Positions 8,804 to 16,298 of a stretch of DNA of 64,000 nucleotides are shown piece after piece; within the stretch, counting starts at the first letter, position 1, and every line of letters begins with the position of its first letter. The translations under genes were made by a program, and so were the position numbers. The DNA is from Methanoregula sp. (GTDB lineage: Archaea; Halobacteriota; Methanomicrobia; Methanomicrobiales; Methanospirillaceae): the NCBI RefSeq assembly GCF_023227875.1, contig NZ_JALOCH010000001.1, forward strand, positions 357,144 through 421,143, read 5' to 3'. The notes under the pieces were generated by a model. The model was not told where the DNA came from. It ran no database searches and saw only the letters and a list, made by a program, of their open reading frames with translations.

Positions 8804-9724
8804 ATGTTCTGGGCACTTCTCTCCGGCATCGGCGCGTGTGCCAATTCCCTCTATTTTATCGCGAACAAGAAGTTCCTGCAGTCCATCGGGCCGGACATTC
8901 TGGCGGCATCCGGCTTCCTTTTCACCTCGTTCTTTCTTTTATCCATCGCAGTGTCACGGGGGATCCCTGCTCTCGGCCCGGACTTCGTTTTTGCGGTGGC
9001 TGCCACATCCACGATCAATGTTGCTGCAACCACCCTCATCTTCTGGGCCCTGAAGTCCACCGACATCTCGCTTGCAGTGCCGATGCTCTCCTTCACCCCG
9101 CTCTTCCTGCTCGTTACGGCCGCGCTGCTGCTCCACGAGACCCCGTCCGTCATCGGGTTTACCGGCATCATCATCATCGTCACCGGTTCGTACATCCTCA
9201 ATACCGCTGCGGAACATACCCGGCTTTTGGATCCCTTCCGGTCCATGGTCTCGCACCCCGGGATTTTTTCCATGCTCATTGTCTCATTTCTCTACGCGAT
9301 TGCAATCGGGTTCGACAAGATGGTCGTGCTGAACTCCGACACCGTGTTCGGGTCCGGTGTGGTCTTTCTTGTTATCGGGAGCGGGTTCCTGGGAATCCTG
9401 CTCCTGAAACGACGGTCAGAAAGAAAACGATCCGGGTTGTCAGTCAGTACTCCTGTTGTGACCGCGGGAACATCGTACCGCCATCACCGCGATATCCTTG
9501 TGGCGGGAATGGCAATCGGGCTGATCGTGACCATCGAGGCGATGGCGATTAACACGGCATATCTTGAACAGATTGCCCCGTATGTCATTGCCATCAAACG
9601 GATGAGCATCCTGATCACGGTCCTCTACGGAACGGTTGTCTTCCATGAGGGAGGGATCATCCGGCGTATCTCCGGTGCCGGCCTGATGGTATGCGGGGTT
9701 GTCTTAATCCTGCTCTTCCCGTAA
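8804..9724 (+). CDS. EamA/DMT superfamily transporter
   Basis: A 306-aa protein with about ten hydrophobic segments in two EamA halves (GACANSLYFIANKKFL at the start, ISGAGLMVCGVVLILL at the end). The central loop LLKRRSERKRSG is strongly basic and probably cytoplasmic. DMT transporters move small metabolites; the substrate is unknown. It lies 6 bp downstream of the hydrolase and ends convergent with adenine deaminase. Confidence 0.88.
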   Translation: MFWALLSGIGACANSLYFIANKKFLQSIGPDILAASGFLFTSFFLLSIAVSRGIPALGPDFVFAVAATSTINVAATTLIFWALKSTDISLAVPMLSFTPLFLLVTAALLLHETPSVIGFTGIIIIVTGSYILNTAAEHTRLLDPFRSMVSHPGIFSMLIVSFLYAIAIGFDKMVVLNSDTVFGSGVVFLVIGSGFLGILLLKRRSERKRSGLSVSTPVVTAGTSYRHHRDILVAGMAIGLIVTIEAMAINTAYLEQIAPYVIAIKRMSILITVLYGTVVFHEGGIIRRISGAGLMVCGVVLILLFP

Positions 9725-9764
9725 CTCTTCCTGCTCCCGGAATTCTTCCGGGAATAGTGCAGCA

Positions 9765-11432
9765 TCATTCAATAAACAGCGGAACGTCCCGGAACATGGT
9801 GCAGTCGAAGACGCCCCGGTCGGTGATGCGCAGGGACGGGATCACGGTAAGCGCAAGGAACGAGAGGTACATGAAGGGATTGTCGATACCGCCCATCCGA
9901 TCGGTCACGTCCTGCAGGTCTTTTTGTTTGCTGACAACGTCTTCGTAGGGGAGCGTTGACATCAGTCCGGCACAATCGAGGGGCAGAACCGAGATCTCTG
10001 AACCTTGGATTGCGACCATGGCCCCCTGGGCCCGGATCACTTCCCGGATTGCATTCCGGATTGCCTCATCGCTGGTGCCGACAGCGACGATGTTGTGCGC
10101 ATCGTGGGAGATGCTGCCGGCAATGGCACCGTCACGGAACCCAAAGCCGTGGACCAGGCCGATGCCCCATGGAGCATCGCGATACCGGTTGCAGACCACC
10201 ACTTTGAGAATGTCGCGGTCAAGGTCCGGTATATCGTCGCCATTGCATTCATACCGGAGGGATTCGGTCAGGATCTGGCCGGGTACGAGCCCGATCACCC
10301 GCGCAACGCCACGGCCGGTAATCCTGATTGACGTTTTGCCCGGCAGGGGACAGCGGACCGTCGGGGGGAACGCGGCCTGCCGGGCCGGTGGTGCTGCGGG
10401 TACGTTTGCACCACGGATGAAAACCTCCCGGACCTCAAACTTCTCCGGGTCATCGACAATGCAGAGGTCCGCACGGCGCCCGGGAGCAAGTGCGCCCCGG
10501 TCTGCCAGACCGAACCGTTCAGCGGGAGACAGTGTGGCCATGCGGATGGCGAGTTCGGGCGAGAGCCCGCAGGCAACGGCCTTTCGGATGCACCGGTCGA
10601 TATGCCCGTCTTCCATCAGCAGGTCGGCATGGCAGTCGTCGGTGGCAAACGAACACCGGGAGACCGAGGCCGGTGTCACGAGCGGGACCAGCTCCTCGAT
10701 GTTATGTTCGGTTGAACCGTCGCGGATGTAGATATGCATCCCTTTCTTGAGTTTCTCCTCTGCCTCCGCACACGTCGTGCACTCGTGGTCGCTCTGGAGG
10801 CCCGCGAGGATATAGGCATTGAGGAGTTTTCCGGTAAGGCCGGGTGCGTGCCCGTCGCGGACCGATGAGAGTGCGAGCTTATCCCCAATGGCACGATCAG
10901 CGGCAAGCACCCCCGGGACATTCATCATCTCGCCCAGTCCAAGGATGCCGTCTTTTCCTATGAACCGGGATAAGTCTTTTGCATCAAGCACTGCTCCACC
11001 GGCATCGGCGGGAGTTGCCGGGACGCAGGACGGGAGCATGTACTGGATATCGATCGCCTGGTTCTTCCGGGCAGCCAGCATGTACTCAATGCCTTCGATG
11101 CCGGCAACGTTGGCGATCTCGTGAGGGTCCGCGATGACGGTCGCTGTGCCGTGCAGGGCAACAAGCCGGGCGTATTCGGGAGGAGTGAGGAGCGAACTCT
11201 CGATATGGACATGGGCATCGGTAAGGCCCGGGACGATATACTGCCCGGAACAGTCCCTGGTTTTATCCCCCTCGTAATCCCCGGTCCCGAGGATTGTGCC
11301 GTTCTTTATCGCAAGCGAGCCCTTGTCCCAGGACGCGGTAAATACGTTGAAGAGCCAGGCGTCTTCCAGCACCAGGTCCGCATGCCGGGCACCCGTGGCA
11401 GCTAAGATCATCTCCTTTGAAAAAGAGTTCAT
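9765..11432 (-). CDS. ade: Adenine deaminase
   Basis: About 555 aa from the ATG at 11432 (ORF extends to 11441). The amidohydrolase metal motif DAHVHIESS and ATVIADPHEIANVAG are diagnostic of Ade, and the C-terminal domain contains HGFGFRDGAIAGSISHDAHN. The enzyme hydrolyses adenine to hypoxanthine and ammonia in purine salvage. Length agrees with the family. The gene is downstream of a small lipoprotein gene on the same strand, with only a few bases between. Confidence 0.95.
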   Translation of the reverse strand: MNSFSKEMILAATGARHADLVLEDAWLFNVFTASWDKGSLAIKNGTILGTGDYEGDKTRDCSGQYIVPGLTDAHVHIESSLLTPPEYARLVALHGTATVIADPHEIANVAGIEGIEYMLAARKNQAIDIQYMLPSCVPATPADAGGAVLDAKDLSRFIGKDGILGLGEMMNVPGVLAADRAIGDKLALSSVRDGHAPGLTGKLLNAYILAGLQSDHECTTCAEAEEKLKKGMHIYIRDGSTEHNIEELVPLVTPASVSRCSFATDDCHADLLMEDGHIDRCIRKAVACGLSPELAIRMATLSPAERFGLADRGALAPGRRADLCIVDDPEKFEVREVFIRGANVPAAPPARQAAFPPTVRCPLPGKTSIRITGRGVARVIGLVPGQILTESLRYECNGDDIPDLDRDILKVVVCNRYRDAPWGIGLVHGFGFRDGAIAGSISHDAHNIVAVGTSDEAIRNAIREVIRAQGAMVAIQGSEISVLPLDCAGLMSTLPYEDVVSKQKDLQDVTDRMGGIDNPFMYLSFLALTVIPSLRITDRGVFDCTMFRDVPLFIE

Positions 11433-11437
11433 AAAAA

Positions 11438-11794
11438 TCACACAACGATATCGCGGATAACGGCGGTCCTGCGGTCGCCGTCATGGAGCACATAGACAAA
11501 TAATTTGTAGGAGCCGGGCTTAAGTTCGACCGGCACAAAAACAAGGTTCTCGCCATTCACCAGCGTGGCTGGTGCACTGACAATGGTATACTGTTCCTGT
11601 GCCAGGCCTGCAATCCGGTTTACGGTTACCTGTATGTGCACGTCGACCGGATCGCCCGCATGGCTGATGCTGACCAGGACCGACCGGTTGTCATACCGGG
11701 TATCCCCGACCTCAGTTGACAGGCACCCGGCACAGAGTGATACCACGAAGAGTACCGATAATCCTGCAACGATCGTGTAAACAGACCCTCTCAT
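11438..11794 (-). CDS. Small predicted lipoprotein
   Basis: A 118-aa protein with a Sec-type signal peptide and lipobox LCAGC (Cys about residue 24). The mature part is beta-rich (VLVSISHAGDPVDVHIQVTV, ELKPGSYKLFVYVL) and looks like a single Ig-like extracellular domain. No named family is recognised. It sits directly upstream of ade but has no evident link to purine metabolism. Confidence 0.75.
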   Translation of the reverse strand: MRGSVYTIVAGLSVLFVVSLCAGCLSTEVGDTRYDNRSVLVSISHAGDPVDVHIQVTVNRIAGLAQEQYTIVSAPATLVNGENLVFVPVELKPGSYKLFVYVLHDGDRRTAVIRDIVV

Positions 11795-11918
11795 TATCCA
11801 GATGTAACGCGTGTAACCATAAAAATCCTGTTGGAGTATTTCCGGGCAGGTGTCCAGGCCGGGTATTTTGCCCGCTGGTAATTATCTGACAGGCAACCCG
11901 TGAAAAACAATAAAAAAC

Positions 11919-12359
11919 GGCTCTGTAGAAAACCTGTGTGGGATAGTGTCAGATAGGGATGGAGCCACGGGCGCTCGGGGTCTGCCGACCCTCGCCCCGC
12001 GAAGAATCCTTCGGATTCTTCTCATCCTCACAGTCTGACGACCGTTCGGACCGTGGAACTTAACCGTATGCGAGCCTTGAAAAAAATTGAACCGGAGGGG
12101 TCAAGGGGGCTTGCCCCCTTGGGCTGCCTCCCCCTCTGGGGAGCCTGCGGTTCCCAAAGGGAAGCGGAGGCTTGAGAAGAACCGCAGTTCTTCGATATGA
12201 GAGAGGGGGTCACACTCGTAATTCCACTGAGTGCATTGTGAGCGGGATTTCCCATGAAAATTAACTAAGTTAAGTTAACAATTCACCTCAAAATAAAGTC
12301 TGGATTTTAATTTTCATGGTTCGGGTGTGAATCCCGTTCATGTGCGTTTCTACAGAGCC
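11919..12359. mobile_element. 441-bp MITE-like element with 13-bp terminal inverted repeats
   Basis: Begins GGCTCTGTAGAAA and ends with the exact reverse complement (12347-12359). Flanking octamers TAAAAAAC (11911-11918) and TAAATAAC (12360-12367) match at 7 of 8 positions, suggesting an 8-bp target duplication. An 8-bp duplication and the GG..CTGT-type end recall the IS6 family, but no transposase is encoded. The interior holds GC-rich stem-loops and two GAAGA hairpins. An inverted, one-ended relative lies at 31367-31680. Confidence 0.7.
11978..12021. repeat. Double hairpin within the MITE-like element
   Basis: GGGTC-TGCC-GACCC at 11978-11991 followed by GAAGAATCC-TTC-GGATTCTTC at 12001-12021. 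A further single hairpin GAAGAAC-CGCA-GTTCTTC sits at 12176-12193. Confidence 0.75.
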
Positions 12360-12510
12360 TAAATAACAGTACTGGCCTGAATTAAATTTCAGGACCGATA
12401 AAAAATGGAGAAAAAGAAAGAATATTCATGGAATTATTCAAAAAAGGGCATTTTCCCCGACATAAATCAAACATACCTTATTATACCATTATTCCTAAAA
12501 ATCTCACTAA
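12360..12510. promoter_or_regulatory. Probable promoter region of the chemotaxis cluster
   Basis: AT-rich sequence between the MITE-like element and parA, with T/A-rich tracts around 12475-12500 (ATACCTTATTATACC). The MITE-like element ends about 160 bp upstream of the gene start and could influence expression. No RNA gene is seen. Confidence 0.35.
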
Positions 12511-12522
12511 GGTGATAGTATA
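12511..12522 (+). promoter_or_regulatory. Ribosome binding site and AUA start of parA
   Basis: GGTGAT at 12511-12516 is followed after AGT by ATA at 12520. The frame has a TAA at 12508-12510 and no ATG, GTG or TTG until 12694, which lies after the P-loop. ATA at five bases from GGTG is therefore the best start. The NrdG-like gene uses the same arrangement. Confidence 0.6.
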
Positions 12523-13428
12523 ACAGTCATAACTTTTTCCCATCATAAAGGTGGTACCGGAAAGACCACTTCCTGTCTCAACATTGCGGGCTTTCTGGTC
12601 CAGGCTGGGAAAAAGGTCCTTGTCGTTGATTGCGACCCCCAGGCGAATGCAACGGTCGGCCTCAGGTACATTTCCCAGGCAACCGGGAAGAACATGTATG
12701 ACGTGTTCATGAGCGGGTTTGAGGATTTTCCCGAGACATTCCCGGTAACGCCGATCTCTGAAATTATCCGGAATACCCCGTCAGGAATCGACCTCGCGCC
12801 GTCCCACCTCGACCTGGTCGGTGCCGACCCGTACCTGTACCGCATGGAAGGGCGTGCCGGTATCTTAAAAGAGGCGCTTGCAACGGTCAGGGACCAGTAC
12901 GATTACATCCTGATCGATACTCCCCCGAGCCTGGGCCAGCTGGTGATCAATGGACTCTATGCCGCCGATCATCTGATCGTCACCCTTGATTCCGGGTCGT
13001 TTGCCCTTGATGGTGTCGCGACACTGTCCACCATTTTTTCGGATATGAAAGAGGATCTCGGCCGGGAGATCAAGCCCGATATGGCGATCGTCTCCCGCTG
13101 GGCTGAAGGTGCCACACCTGCCGGTCATCCGGAGGAACCCGGGGAAAAGAAGGACCTCATGTCGCTCTTCCGGGCACTCTTTTACAAAAAACCCGAACCC
13201 ACGCAGGACGAGATCCGGTCTGCGGAAGAGCAGAAAGCCGAACACGAACGCCTGATCACGATGATGAGCGAGGTCCAGCGGCTGTTCCCTGTGGTCTATA
13301 CGATCCCCTTCTCCCCCCTTATTTATGAAGCACAGAAACGGGGACTGCCCATCTCACATTTCGCTCCGGACAGCAGTGCCGGTGTTGCGTACAAGACCAT
13401 CGCCGAAGAGGTGTTGAGATGGCATTAA
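12520..13428 (+). CDS. ParA/MinD-family ATPase of a chemotaxis cluster (ParC/PpfA-like)
   Basis: About 302 aa from ATA 12520. Residues 2-17 read TVITFSHHKGGTGKTT, including the deviant Walker A motif KGGTGKTT, followed by KVLVVDCDPQANATVGL (A' motif) and DYILIDTPPSLG (Walker B). ParA-like proteins encoded with chemoreceptors position chemosensory arrays in bacteria. Here the 3' end overlaps the first MCP gene by 10 bases, so it probably localises the soluble receptor cluster. A 40-residue acidic/basic insertion (about residues 200-245) is unusual. Confidence 0.85.
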   Translation: MTVITFSHHKGGTGKTTSCLNIAGFLVQAGKKVLVVDCDPQANATVGLRYISQATGKNMYDVFMSGFEDFPETFPVTPISEIIRNTPSGIDLAPSHLDLVGADPYLYRMEGRAGILKEALATVRDQYDYILIDTPPSLGQLVINGLYAADHLIVTLDSGSFALDGVATLSTIFSDMKEDLGREIKPDMAIVSRWAEGATPAGHPEEPGEKKDLMSLFRALFYKKPEPTQDEIRSAEEQKAEHERLITMMSEVQRLFPVVYTIPFSPLIYEAQKRGLPISHFAPDSSAGVAYKTIAEEVLRWH

Positions 13429-15782
13429 AGGATTTTGAAGCAGTACTTGCACGTGCAAATAATGGTGATTTCTCAAAGCGAATCGATGAAAAGACTGTTG
13501 ATATGGATCTCCGATCCATGGCACAGCAGATAAACCTCACAATTGACCGGCTTGCGGATGCTGCTGATACAAAACGCAAAGCGGATGCGATGATCCGGGA
13601 TAATCCTCTTGCGATTGCCGTGCTCCGGAAGGACAAGAGCCGTGTTGACATCAACAAACAGTACGAGGTTGCGTGGCGGGGTTCCCGTGAAGAACTGATG
13701 AAGAAGAAACTCTATGACTTCGACATCACGGTGCTGTCCGGAGAAGACTTCTATGCCTGTTTTACGACAAAGAAACTCGCCGTGACCGAGGCAATGGTCA
13801 AATTCCCCGACGGGGTGAAGAGATATCTCACGCTCTATGCGATCCCGATACTCGACAACAATAACGAGCTTGACGGTGCGTTCTATGTCTGGGTGGATTA
13901 TACCGATCTCCACGAGAAGATGGATGCGGTCAGGGAGATGGAGCACCGGGTCGACACGATGATCCAGGACAACCCGCTCGCGATTGCCGTGCTCCGGAAG
14001 GACAAGAGCCGGATCTCCATCAACAAACAGTACGAGGTTGCGTGGCGGGGTACCCATGAAGAACTGATGAAGAAGAAGCTCTATGACTTCGACATCACGG
14101 TGCTGTCCGGAGAACATTTCTATGCCTGTTTTGAGACAAAAAAACTCGCCGTGACCGAGGCGCTTGTCAAATTCCCCGACGGGGTAAAAAAGTATCTTAC
14201 GCTTTACGCGATCCCGATCCTCGATGAAGCCGGGGAGATTGACGGTGCGTTCTATGTCTGGGTGGACTATACCGAACTCCACGAGAAAATGGACGCTGTC
14301 GAGGCAATGGAGTACCGCGTCGATCGTATGATCCAGGATAACCCGCTCGCGATTGCCGTGCTCCGCAAGGACAAGAGCCGGATCTCCATCAACAAGCAAT
14401 ACGAGGTTGCGTGGCGGGGTTCCTATGAAGAACTGATGAAGAAGAAACTCTATGACTTCGACATCACGGTGCTGTCCGGAGAAGACTTCTATGCCTGTTT
14501 TACGACAAAGAAACTCGCCGTAACCGAGGCAATGGTCAGGTTCCCCGATGGTGCAGTACGCTATCTCACCCTCAACGCGATCCCGATCCTCGACAAAGCC
14601 GGTGAGCTTGACGGTGCGTTCTATGTCTGGGTGGACTATAGCGATGCACACCTGAAGATGGAGGAGATCCAGAAACTCATGGATTCTTCAAAGAAGATGA
14701 CAGATCTCCTTTCCCGCAGCGCGAACGAACTGGGAAAATCGATGAACCTGCTGGCCCAGGGGGACCTGAGGATGCGGGCTGAGATCCTCGAAGGAGACCC
14801 GCTGGCAACCCTTAAAACTGATTTCAACAAGGCGCTTGATTCGATCCAGCCTGTCATTACGGAACTGGAAAAATCGGTGACCCAGATGGATGTTACCATA
14901 CAGGAGACAAGCCGGAGCACCACCGAGATCACCAGGTCGAGTGAACAGGTTGCAATCCAGACCCAGAAATCGGCAGACGGGGCAAAGCAGCAGATGGACG
15001 GGCTTGAAAAAATCGGGAAAGAAATATCGGATCTCTCCGCGTCCATTGAGGAGATCGCCAGTACATCCCATACCCTTATGGACCATGCGCAGAAAGCAGC
15101 CACCGAAGGAAACACTGCAGCTGAACTGGGAAAGGTTGCTACCTCAAAGATGATGATGGTGGAGAAGATCTCCGGAGAGAGTGTTACCGAGATCACTGCA
15201 CTGAATGAGCGGATGAAGGAGATCTCAAACATCGTAAAGATGATTGCCGATATCTCAAGCCAGACGAACCTGCTCGCTCTCAATGCTGCCATAGAAGCCG
15301 CCCGGGCCGGGGAACACGGGCGCGGGTTTGCCGTTGTTGCCGGTGAAGTGCGCAACCTTGCCGGTGAGTCCAAGACAGCAACGAACCAGATCGGCGAACT
15401 CATCAATTCCATCCAGGACAACAGCAACAAGACCGCCACTGCGATCAAGAGTTCCTATAACGAGATCCAGTCCGGCATAGAAAGTGTTAACCAGACGATC
15501 GAGGCGCTGAACCGGATCACTACGGAATCGAACGTAGTTGCACAGGGGGTGACCGAGATCACCAAGGCAACCGAAGACCAGGCAGAAGCCACTACCCGCG
15601 TTATGGGAGGCATGGAGCAGTCCCGCACGCTCACGCGGGAAAACCAGGAACGGATGGAAGACATGGCAGCCCTTGCCGAGGAGAGCAGTGCGTCAACGGA
15701 AGAGATTGCCAGCGCAACGGATGAACTCGCCTCCATGGCCGAACGACTGAAGAATATGATGGAAAAGTTCAAGACGAGGTAA
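13419..15782 (+). CDS. Soluble methyl-accepting chemotaxis protein with three near-identical PAS repeats
   Basis: A 787-aa protein with no transmembrane segment. After about 45 residues come three PAS domains of 123 aa each (starting near residues 53, 176 and 299), so alike that the DNA repeats with a 369-bp period. A HAMP-like segment (LAQGDLRMRAEILEGDPLATL) follows, then a long coiled-coil signalling domain with the hub NQ/SQTNLLALNAAIEAARAGEHGRGF. It should signal through CheW to a CheA kinase located elsewhere. The repeated PAS domains contain NPLAIAVLRKDKSR and probably bind the same ligand. Confidence 0.93.
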   Translation: MALKDFEAVLARANNGDFSKRIDEKTVDMDLRSMAQQINLTIDRLADAADTKRKADAMIRDNPLAIAVLRKDKSRVDINKQYEVAWRGSREELMKKKLYDFDITVLSGEDFYACFTTKKLAVTEAMVKFPDGVKRYLTLYAIPILDNNNELDGAFYVWVDYTDLHEKMDAVREMEHRVDTMIQDNPLAIAVLRKDKSRISINKQYEVAWRGTHEELMKKKLYDFDITVLSGEHFYACFETKKLAVTEALVKFPDGVKKYLTLYAIPILDEAGEIDGAFYVWVDYTELHEKMDAVEAMEYRVDRMIQDNPLAIAVLRKDKSRISINKQYEVAWRGSYEELMKKKLYDFDITVLSGEDFYACFTTKKLAVTEAMVRFPDGAVRYLTLNAIPILDKAGELDGAFYVWVDYSDAHLKMEEIQKLMDSSKKMTDLLSRSANELGKSMNLLAQGDLRMRAEILEGDPLATLKTDFNKALDSIQPVITELEKSVTQMDVTIQETSRSTTEITRSSEQVAIQTQKSADGAKQQMDGLEKIGKEISDLSASIEEIASTSHTLMDHAQKAATEGNTAAELGKVATSKMMMVEKISGESVTEITALNERMKEISNIVKMIADISSQTNLLALNAAIEAARAGEHGRGFAVVAGEVRNLAGESKTATNQIGELINSIQDNSNKTATAIKSSYNEIQSGIESVNQTIEALNRITTESNVVAQGVTEITKATEDQAEATTRVMGGMEQSRTLTRENQERMEDMAALAEESSASTEEIASATDELASMAERLKNMMEKFKTR
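13588..14690 (+). repeat. 369-bp tandem repeat, three copies, within the MCP gene
   Basis: The same block (for example the stretch GCGATTGCCGTGCTCCG) starts at 13611, 13980 and 14349, exactly 369 bp apart. Each unit encodes one PAS domain. High DNA identity, including synonymous sites, points to recent duplication or gene conversion. Confidence 0.9.
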
Positions 15783-15785
15783 GGA

Positions 15786-16256
15786 ATGGCATCAACAATC
15801 GATATTGTCGAATTCGAACTGGATGGGGAACGGTATGCCCTTGATATCCAGCTGGCAAGGGAGATCGTGGAGATGATCCCCATTACCCCCATCCCCCGTG
15901 CACCTGCGTATATTTCGGGGGTCATCAACCTCCGCGGTGAGATCACCAATATCATGAATCTCAACACCCTGCTGGGTCTTCCGGAAAAGGAAATCCGGAG
16001 CAACCAGAAGATCATTGTCCTCGTTCCCGAAGCAGCCGGTGGGAGCAATGTGGGGATCATCGTTGATGATGTCAGCAGCGTGATCCAGGTGTCCGAATCA
16101 GATGTCGATAAGATCGGGGCCGGGTTTTCATCGGAGTTCGCGTCGTTTGTCAAGGGGATCATCAAGATGAAAACCGACGAGGCGGAAGATACAAAAAAGA
16201 ACCTGATCATCTGGCTCGACATGGAGAAAGTCATTAAGGATCTCGTGGAGAAATAA
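15786..16256 (+). CDS. cheW: Chemotaxis adaptor CheW
   Basis: A 156-aa single CheW domain: VEFELDGERYALDIQLAREIVEM, then ISGVINLRGEITNIMNL, the conserved linker to receptors and CheA. A short extension VGIIVDDVSSVIQV is also typical. It starts 4 bases after the MCP stop with an AAGGA site upstream, and lies between two MCP genes, so it is their adaptor. No CheA is present in the window. Confidence 0.95.
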   Translation: MASTIDIVEFELDGERYALDIQLAREIVEMIPITPIPRAPAYISGVINLRGEITNIMNLNTLLGLPEKEIRSNQKIIVLVPEAAGGSNVGIIVDDVSSVIQVSESDVDKIGAGFSSEFASFVKGIIKMKTDEAEDTKKNLIIWLDMEKVIKDLVEK

Positions 16257-16298
16257 GCTGGAGGAGATGAGCGTTGTTGTCACTGGTGGCCTGTATGT

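Noticed and set aside
12028..12255. 75-codon frame inside the MITE-like element, similar to one at 31356
   Set aside because: The shared peptide HNALSGITSVTPSL comes from the shared repeat DNA; low-complexity translation, so the similarity reflects the repeat and not a gene.
13473..14651. 392-codon open frame antisense to the first MCP gene
   Set aside because: It repeats every 123 codons exactly like the PAS repeats and exists only because the sense gene is GC-rich and repetitive. No start signal or family resemblance.
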